The notes below the pieces were generated by a model. The model had not been told where the DNA came from. It did no database searches and saw nothing but the letters and a program-made list of their open reading frames with translations. The translations under genes were made by a program, and so were the position numbers. Positions 58,564 to 64,000 of a stretch of 64,000 nt of DNA are shown in pieces. The DNA comes from Kaustia mangrovi (GTDB lineage: Bacteria; Pseudomonadota; Alphaproteobacteria; Rhizobiales; Im1). The stretch is from contig NZ_CP058214.1 in the NCBI RefSeq assembly GCF_015482775.1, positions 372,001 to 436,000 on the forward strand, written 5' to 3'. Position 1 is the first letter of the stretch; every line of letters begins with the position of its first letter.

Positions 58564-58977
58564 TTTGGTTTGCCCCGCGTCTTTGAGCACATGGCCGTAC
58601 TTGCAAAACCAGGGGGCTCCGGCACACAGACTCTGCGCCAGATTTGCCACAATTCCCCCGGTAACAGGGAATGGTAGGTCTAAAATCTCCAGTGGTAAAC
58701 CAACTCGTTACAATTTTCGATATTTACCTTTTCCGGCCTCCCCTGATAGGGTCTGCATCATTCGCGAAATCGTCGCAGATTGCCGGTGCCGAAAACGACA
58801 TACCGGCGCCGTCAAACGCCCTGGGGGAAGGAAAACGGGAACAGCCGGGGCTTGCAGTCGCGTGTCGCTCCGGCTAAGAGCCGCCGGACGAGTTGAACTG
58901 TCCGCCAGCGCGGACCTTATAAGACGGGGAGCCGGGAACGGCATCCGTTGCAAACCCAGGATCGCAAAGAGCACCCC
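58564..58977. other. 414-bp region upstream of topA
   Basis: No convincing gene. The part 58660-58740 is much more AT-rich than the rest of the window (ATATTTACC, CAATTTTCG) and probably carries promoters for topA on the plus strand and for the small minus-strand gene. I could not define a reliable -35/-10 pair. Confidence 0.4.
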
Positions 58978-61554
58978 ATGAATGTCGTCGTCGTCGAGTC
59001 GCCGGCCAAGGCCAAGACGATCAACAAATATCTCGGCCAGGACTATACCGTCCTCGCCTCCTACGGCCATGTCCGCGATCTGCCCGCGAAGGACGGCTCC
59101 GTGCGTCCGGACGAGGATTTCGCCATGTCGTGGGAAACCGACGCGAAGTCCAAGAAACGCATCGACGATATCGCCAAGGCGCTCAAGTCGGCGGACAAGC
59201 TGATCCTCGCCACCGACCCCGACCGCGAGGGCGAAGCGATTTCCTGGCACGTCCTGGAGATCCTCAAGCGCAAGGGCGCGCTCAAGGACAAGGCCATCGA
59301 GCGGGTCGCCTTCAACGCGGTGACACGCTCGGCGATTCTCGACGCGCTCGACAATCCGCGCGTGATCGACGACGACCTCGTGGAGGCCTATCTCGCGCGC
59401 CGCGCCCTCGACTATCTGGTGGGCTTCACCCTGTCGCCGGTGCTCTGGCGCAAGCTGCCCGGCGCGCGCTCTGCGGGCCGCGTGCAGTCCGTCGCTCTCA
59501 GGCTCGTCTGCGACCGCGAGATGGAGATCGAGGCCTTCAGGCCCCAGGAGTACTGGACGCTCGAGGCGCAGATGCGCAATGGCGCCGGCGACACCTTCAC
59601 CGCCCGGCTGTCCGCCATCGACGGCAAGAAGGTCGACAAGCTCGCCATCGGCAACGAGACCGACGCGCGACGCATCGAGGCGGCGATCACATCCGCGCCG
59701 TTCCGCGTCGACTCCGTCCAGAGCAAGCCGGTCCGGCGCAATCCGCAACCGCCCTTCATCACCTCCACGCTGCAGCAGGAGGCCTCGCGCAAGCTCGGCC
59801 TGTCGTCGGCCCGCACCATGCAGCTCGCCCAGAGGCTCTATGAGGGCGTCGATCTCGACGGCGACACGGTCGGCCTGATCACCTATATGCGGACCGACGG
59901 CGTGCAGATGGCGGAGGAAGCCATCGCCTCGTGCCGCAGCGTCATCGGCTCGCGCTTCGGCGACCGCTACGTGCCCGACGCCCCGCGCCGCTATACCACC
60001 AAGGCCCGCAACGCGCAGGAGGCCCACGAGGCGATCCGGCCGACCGATCTCACCCGCCATCCCGACGAGATCGCCGACCGGATCGATCGCGACCTCGCAC
60101 GCCTCTACGAACTCGTCTGGAAGCGCACCGTGGCCAGCCAGATGGCGAGCGCGGAGACCGAGCGCACGACCATCGAGATGTCGGCCACCGGCAATGACGG
60201 CGTGCGCTACGGCCTGAGGGCGGTCGGGTCCGTCCTGCGCTTCGACGGCTTCCTCGCGCTCTATCAGGAAGGCCGCGACGACGACGACGACTCCGACGAG
60301 TCGAAGCGCCTGCCCGCCGTGAAGGAGGGCGAGGCGGTCGACCTCACGAAGCTCGATGTCAGCCAGCACTTCACCGAGCCGCCGCCGCGCTACACCGAAG
60401 CCTCTCTCATCAAGAAGATGGAGGAGCTCGGCATCGGCCGGCCGTCGACCTATACGGCGATCCTCACGGTGCTGCGCGACCGCGGCTATGTGCAGCTCGA
60501 CAAGAAGCGCCTCGTGCCGGAAGACAAGGGCCGGCTCGTGACGGCGTTTCTGGAGAGCTTCTTCAAGCGCTATGTGGAGTTCGACTTCACCGCCAATCTG
60601 GAGGAACAGCTCGACCGGATCTCCGCCGGCGATGCGGACTGGAAGGCGGTGCTACGCGATTTCTGGAACGACTTCATCGCCACGGTGGACGGCATCAGCG
60701 ACCTCCGGGTGTCGGAGGTCCTCGAGGCGCTCAACGAGCTGCTCGGGCCGCATATCTTCCCCGCGACGGAAGACGGCAAGGATCCGCGCCAGTGCCCGAA
60801 CTGCGAGACCGGGCGGCTGAGCCTCAAGACCGGGCGCTACGGCGCCTTCATCGGCTGTTCGAACTATCCCGACTGCCGCTATACGCGCCAGATCGCGGGC
60901 CCGGGCGACAATGAGGACCAGTCGGCCGTCTCTCCCGACGGCAAGCTGCTCGGCAACGATCCGGAGACGGGCCTGCCGGTGTCCCTGCGCGACGGGCGGT
61001 TCGGCCCCTATGTGCAGCTCGGCGGCGAGGACAACGGCGAGAAGCCGAAGCGCGCGAGCGTGCCCAAGGGCGTCTCGCCGGAGACCGTCGATCTCGACTA
61101 TGCGCTGAAGCTCCTCAGCCTGCCGCGCGAGGTGGGGCTCCATCCCGAGACCGGCAAGCCGATCGCCGCCGGCATCGGCCGCTATGGCCCGTTCGTCAAT
61201 CACGAGCGGACCTATGCCAATCTGGACTCCGTGGACGAGGTATTCACCGTCGGGCTCAACCGCGCCGTCACGCTGCTGGCCGAGAAGGCGGCGAAGACCA
61301 AGGGCGGCAGCGCCGCCGTCATCCGCGAGCTCGGCGATCATCCGGGCGAAGGCGGCCCCATACAGTTGATGAACGGACGATACGGCCCATATGTAAAGCA
61401 CGGGCGCATCAACGCGACGCTGCCCAAGGGGACCTCGCCCGACGAGATCACACTGGCCGAAGCCGTCGACCTGCTGGACAAGAAGAAGCAGAGCGGCAGC
61501 GGCGGCCGTGGTGGCAAGACGAAGGGCAGGCAGAAAAAATCGGCGAAAGCCTGA
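58978..61554 (+). CDS. topA: DNA topoisomerase I
   Basis: 858-residue type IA topoisomerase. The TOPRIM domain starts VVVESPAKAKTI and has LATDPDREGEAI; the catalytic Tyr303 is in ITYMRTDGV. One 4-Cys zinc ribbon (CPNC...CSNYPDC, about 605-640) is followed by several TopA C-terminal repeats (RFGPYVQLG, RYGPFVNH, RYGPYVKHG). The end is a short Lys/Gly-rich tail. The enzyme relaxes negative supercoils. It is 17 bp upstream of rnr, a usual alphaproteobacterial order after dprA. Confidence 0.97.
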   Translation: MNVVVVESPAKAKTINKYLGQDYTVLASYGHVRDLPAKDGSVRPDEDFAMSWETDAKSKKRIDDIAKALKSADKLILATDPDREGEAISWHVLEILKRKGALKDKAIERVAFNAVTRSAILDALDNPRVIDDDLVEAYLARRALDYLVGFTLSPVLWRKLPGARSAGRVQSVALRLVCDREMEIEAFRPQEYWTLEAQMRNGAGDTFTARLSAIDGKKVDKLAIGNETDARRIEAAITSAPFRVDSVQSKPVRRNPQPPFITSTLQQEASRKLGLSSARTMQLAQRLYEGVDLDGDTVGLITYMRTDGVQMAEEAIASCRSVIGSRFGDRYVPDAPRRYTTKARNAQEAHEAIRPTDLTRHPDEIADRIDRDLARLYELVWKRTVASQMASAETERTTIEMSATGNDGVRYGLRAVGSVLRFDGFLALYQEGRDDDDDSDESKRLPAVKEGEAVDLTKLDVSQHFTEPPPRYTEASLIKKMEELGIGRPSTYTAILTVLRDRGYVQLDKKRLVPEDKGRLVTAFLESFFKRYVEFDFTANLEEQLDRISAGDADWKAVLRDFWNDFIATVDGISDLRVSEVLEALNELLGPHIFPATEDGKDPRQCPNCETGRLSLKTGRYGAFIGCSNYPDCRYTRQIAGPGDNEDQSAVSPDGKLLGNDPETGLPVSLRDGRFGPYVQLGGEDNGEKPKRASVPKGVSPETVDLDYALKLLSLPREVGLHPETGKPIAAGIGRYGPFVNHERTYANLDSVDEVFTVGLNRAVTLLAEKAAKTKGGSAAVIRELGDHPGEGGPIQLMNGRYGPYVKHGRINATLPKGTSPDEITLAEAVDLLDKKKQSGSGGRGGKTKGRQKKSAKA

Positions 61555-61571
61555 CGACAAAGACCAACGAT

Positions 61572-63908
61572 TTGACGCAACAGCGAAAAACAAAAGACAA
61601 ACGAACCGCCGGAGAACTTCCGAGCGAAACCGATATTCTCGATTTTATACAGAATGAACCGGGCCGGGTGGGCAAGCGCGAGATCGCGCGCGCCTTCCAG
61701 ATCAAGGGCGCCCAGCGCGTCGAGCTGAAGCGGCTCCTGAAGGACATGACCGAGCGCGGCCTCCTGGCGCGCGAGAGCAAGCAGCTCCGCGATCCGACGG
61801 TCCTGCCGCCGGTCACCGTGCTGGAGGTATCCGGCACCGACAGCGACGGCGAGCTGATCGCCGTGCCGTCCAACTGGGACGCCGACGAGCACGGCCCCCC
61901 TCCGGCCATCGTGGTGGAAACGCCGAAGACGCGCGGCAAGCGCGAGGAGTCGCGCCCGCCCGGCGAGGGCGACCGCATCCTTGCGCGCCTCACCGCCACG
62001 GCCACCGGCCCCGACGGCCGCCCGAGCGCCTATGAGGCGCGCGTCATCCGCAAGCTCGCAGATGCGGCGCGCCGCGTGCTCGGCCTGTTCCACCAGACCA
62101 AGGGACAGGGCATGCGCATCGTGCCCGTCGACAAGAAGGGCGCGAAGGAGCTTGCGGTCCTGCCCGGCGACGAGGCCGGCGCCAAATCCGGCGAGCTCGT
62201 CTCCGCGGAGATCGTGAAGGATCGCGGCCGCGGCCTCGTGCGTGCCCGGATCCGCGAGCGGCTGGGGCGCGTGGACGACCAGCGCAATATCAGCCTCGTC
62301 GCCATCCATCAGCGCGGCATTCCCGACCATTTCCCCGACGAGGTCACGGAGGCGGCAGACCGTCTCGCCCCGCTCGACCTTGCCGGCCGCACCGACATGC
62401 GCGACACGCCGCTCGTCACCATCGACCCGCCCGACGCGCGCGACCATGACGATGCGGTCTGGGCGGAACCCGACGACGCCGGCGACAATGAGGGTGGCTT
62501 CCGCGTCGTCGTCGCCATTGCCGATGTCGCGGCCTATGTCCACCCGGGCAGCGTGCTCGACAGGGAGGCCCGCCGGCGCGGCAACTCGGTCTATTTCCCC
62601 GACCGCGTCGTGCCCATGCTGCCGGAGAAGCTGTCTGCCGATCTGTGCTCGCTGAGGGAGGGCGAGGACCGCCCTGCCCTCGCCTGCATCATGCGGTTCG
62701 ACAAGGCGGGCACCAAGCTCGACCACCGCTTCGAGCGGATTGTCATGCGGTCTGCCGCCGGGCTCTCCTACGAGCAGGCCCAGGCCGCCATCGACGGGCG
62801 GACGGACGACAAGACCGGCCCGCTTCTGGACCCCGTCCTGAAACCGCTCTGGGCGGCCTACCGCGCCCTGTCGGCGGCCCGCAAGCGGCGCGGCCCGCTC
62901 GAGCTCGACATTCCCGAGCGCAAGCTCGTCCTCGATGCCCACGGGCTGATCGAGCGCGTGGTGACGCCGGAACGCCTCGATGCCCACAAGCTCATCGAGG
63001 AGATGATGATCCAGGCCAATGTGGCCGCCGCGGAAACGCTGGAGAAGGCGCGCGTACCGCTGATCTATCGCGTCCACGACGCACCCTCCGACGAGAAGGC
63101 AGCCGCGTTGTCTGAGTTCCTGCGCACCATCGGCCTGTCGCTCGCCAAGGGGCAGACGCTGAAGCCGCAGCATTTCAACAAGATCCTGGAGGCGGTGCGC
63201 GGGCGCGAATACGAGCATCTGGTCAACGAGGTCGTTCTGCGCACCCAGGCCCAGGCGATCTACACGCCGGAGAACGGGGGCCATTTCGGGCTCAATCTGC
63301 GCCGCTACGCCCATTTCACCTCGCCCATCCGGCGCTATGCCGACCTCATCGTGCATCGCGCGCTGATCACCGCGCACGGCTTCGGCAAGGACGGACTGAG
63401 CGAGGAGGATATCGCCCGTCTGGAGGAGACCGCGGAGACGATCTCCGATGCGGAGCGCCGTGCCATGGCCGCCGAGCGCGACACGGTCGACCGGCTCGTC
63501 GCCCGGCATCTCGCCGACAAGGTCGGCTCCGTCTTCAAGGGGCGGATCGCCGGGGTGACCCGGGCGGGTCTCTTCATCACGCTGGACGATACGGGCGCCG
63601 ACGGCTTCGTGCCCATGGGCAGCCTCATCCAGGACTTCTTCGTCTATGACGAGGCGGGCCACGCCCTCGTCGGCCGGCACACCGGCGAGACCTACCGGCT
63701 CGGCGACCGCGTCGAGGTGCGCCTCGTGGAAGTGACGCCGATTGCCGGCGGAATCCGCATGGAGATGCTCTCCGACGGCCACAAATCCGCCAAGCCCGCG
63801 AAATCCGCAAGGCCGGCGAAGACCGCAAAGTCCCGGAAACGCGACAAGGCCGCCAAGCCGCGCGGACGCGGCACGGCGCGGGGGCGAAAGAGCAAGGCGA
63901 AGGCCTGA
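61572..63908 (+). CDS. rnr: Ribonuclease R
   Basis: 778-residue 3'-5' exoribonuclease: N-terminal winged-helix and cold-shock domains, RNB catalytic domain with the metal Asp cluster DARDHDDA (288-295), C-terminal S1 domain and a ~45-residue Lys/Ala/Arg-rich tail. The best start is a TTG at 61572 with no strong ribosome site; the first in-frame ATG is 57 codons later, inside the domain. It degrades structured RNA. Confidence 0.95.
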   Translation: MTQQRKTKDKRTAGELPSETDILDFIQNEPGRVGKREIARAFQIKGAQRVELKRLLKDMTERGLLARESKQLRDPTVLPPVTVLEVSGTDSDGELIAVPSNWDADEHGPPPAIVVETPKTRGKREESRPPGEGDRILARLTATATGPDGRPSAYEARVIRKLADAARRVLGLFHQTKGQGMRIVPVDKKGAKELAVLPGDEAGAKSGELVSAEIVKDRGRGLVRARIRERLGRVDDQRNISLVAIHQRGIPDHFPDEVTEAADRLAPLDLAGRTDMRDTPLVTIDPPDARDHDDAVWAEPDDAGDNEGGFRVVVAIADVAAYVHPGSVLDREARRRGNSVYFPDRVVPMLPEKLSADLCSLREGEDRPALACIMRFDKAGTKLDHRFERIVMRSAAGLSYEQAQAAIDGRTDDKTGPLLDPVLKPLWAAYRALSAARKRRGPLELDIPERKLVLDAHGLIERVVTPERLDAHKLIEEMMIQANVAAAETLEKARVPLIYRVHDAPSDEKAAALSEFLRTIGLSLAKGQTLKPQHFNKILEAVRGREYEHLVNEVVLRTQAQAIYTPENGGHFGLNLRRYAHFTSPIRRYADLIVHRALITAHGFGKDGLSEEDIARLEETAETISDAERRAMAAERDTVDRLVARHLADKVGSVFKGRIAGVTRAGLFITLDDTGADGFVPMGSLIQDFFVYDEAGHALVGRHTGETYRLGDRVEVRLVEVTPIAGGIRMEMLSDGHKSAKPAKSARPAKTAKSRKRDKAAKPRGRGTARGRKSKAKA

Positions 63909-64000
63909 GACCCCGGGGTTTGCGCCCGGCTCTTGCGTCATCGTGCCGCGCGGCGCGCGGGGCTCTTGGCGAATGCACGTCTTTTGCGCACATTATGCGG

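Noticed and set aside
58708-60369. Minus-strand open frame of 553 codons opposite topA
   Set aside because: Antisense to the TOPRIM and catalytic region of TopA; no motif of its own.
61338-63941. Minus-strand open frame of 867 codons opposite rnr
   Set aside because: RNase R on the plus strand has the RNB metal cluster and S1 domain; the antisense frame has no recognisable domain.

Overview
The window is a stretch of core chromosome from a high-GC alphaproteobacterium, most likely Hyphomicrobiales (Rhizobiales) or a close relative. Evidence for this is gene order: nifR3/dusB-ntrB-ntrC-ntrY-ntrX-trkA-hfq-hflX, ftsB-pdhA-pdhB-pdhC-lpdA-lipA-coq10, rlpA-dac-tmk-holB-metG-tatD, a fused ispDF, a lipoyl domain on the pyruvate dehydrogenase E1 beta subunit, and a pyrB followed by a degenerate dihydroorotase. 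Coding density is very high and many genes overlap by a few bases. I see no tRNA, rRNA, CRISPR array, insertion sequence, prophage or other clear mobile DNA.

Layout. 1-1035: an MmgE/PrpD protein (minus strand) cut by the window edge. 1273-8562: plus-strand cluster rlpA, D,D-carboxypeptidase, tmk, holB, metG, tatD, PhnP-like hydrolase (septal wall, replication, translation). 8694-10093: GFA-family protein and mazG. 10114-21091: minus-strand nitrogen-regulation/K+ uptake/Hfq block, transcribed dusB, ntrB, ntrC, ntrY, ntrX, trkA, hfq, hflX. 21241-22998: ispDF (apparently frameshifted) and cinA. 23030-30986: minus-strand ftsB, the complete pyruvate dehydrogenase complex, a small stress membrane protein, lipA and a Coq10-like protein. 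31138-37297: minus-strand glcD-glcE-membrane protein-glcF and malate synthase A, i.e. glycolate to glyoxylate to malate. 37644-42362: plus-strand cytochrome c, lutABC (L-lactate oxidation) and a thiolase. 42384-47154: endonuclease-like protein, and gatC-gatA-chorismate mutase-gatB. 47287-51742: diguanylate cyclase, DEAD-box helicase, UPF0173 hydrolase and GNAT acetyltransferase. 51892-58268: ruvX, AidB-like acyl-CoA dehydrogenase, pyrB-pyrC', plsY, dprA. 58276-63908: a small unknown gene, topA and rnr.

How the genes work together. The centre couples nitrogen sensing (NtrBC, NtrYX) to K+ uptake and Hfq-based RNA control. The adjacent pyruvate, glycolate and lactate modules feed acetyl-CoA, glyoxylate and pyruvate into central metabolism; LipA makes the cofactor carried by PdhB and PdhC, and malate synthase joins acetyl-CoA with the glyoxylate from GlcDEF.

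No new defence or mobile system is evident. The observations most worth a second look are a one-base frameshift in the essential ispDF gene, a 30-bp inverted repeat over the predicted dusB-ntr start, loss of metal ligands in the pyrC-like gene, an apparently leaderless pyrB, and a glycolate/lactate oxidation block containing an unexplained membrane protein and its own cytochrome c.
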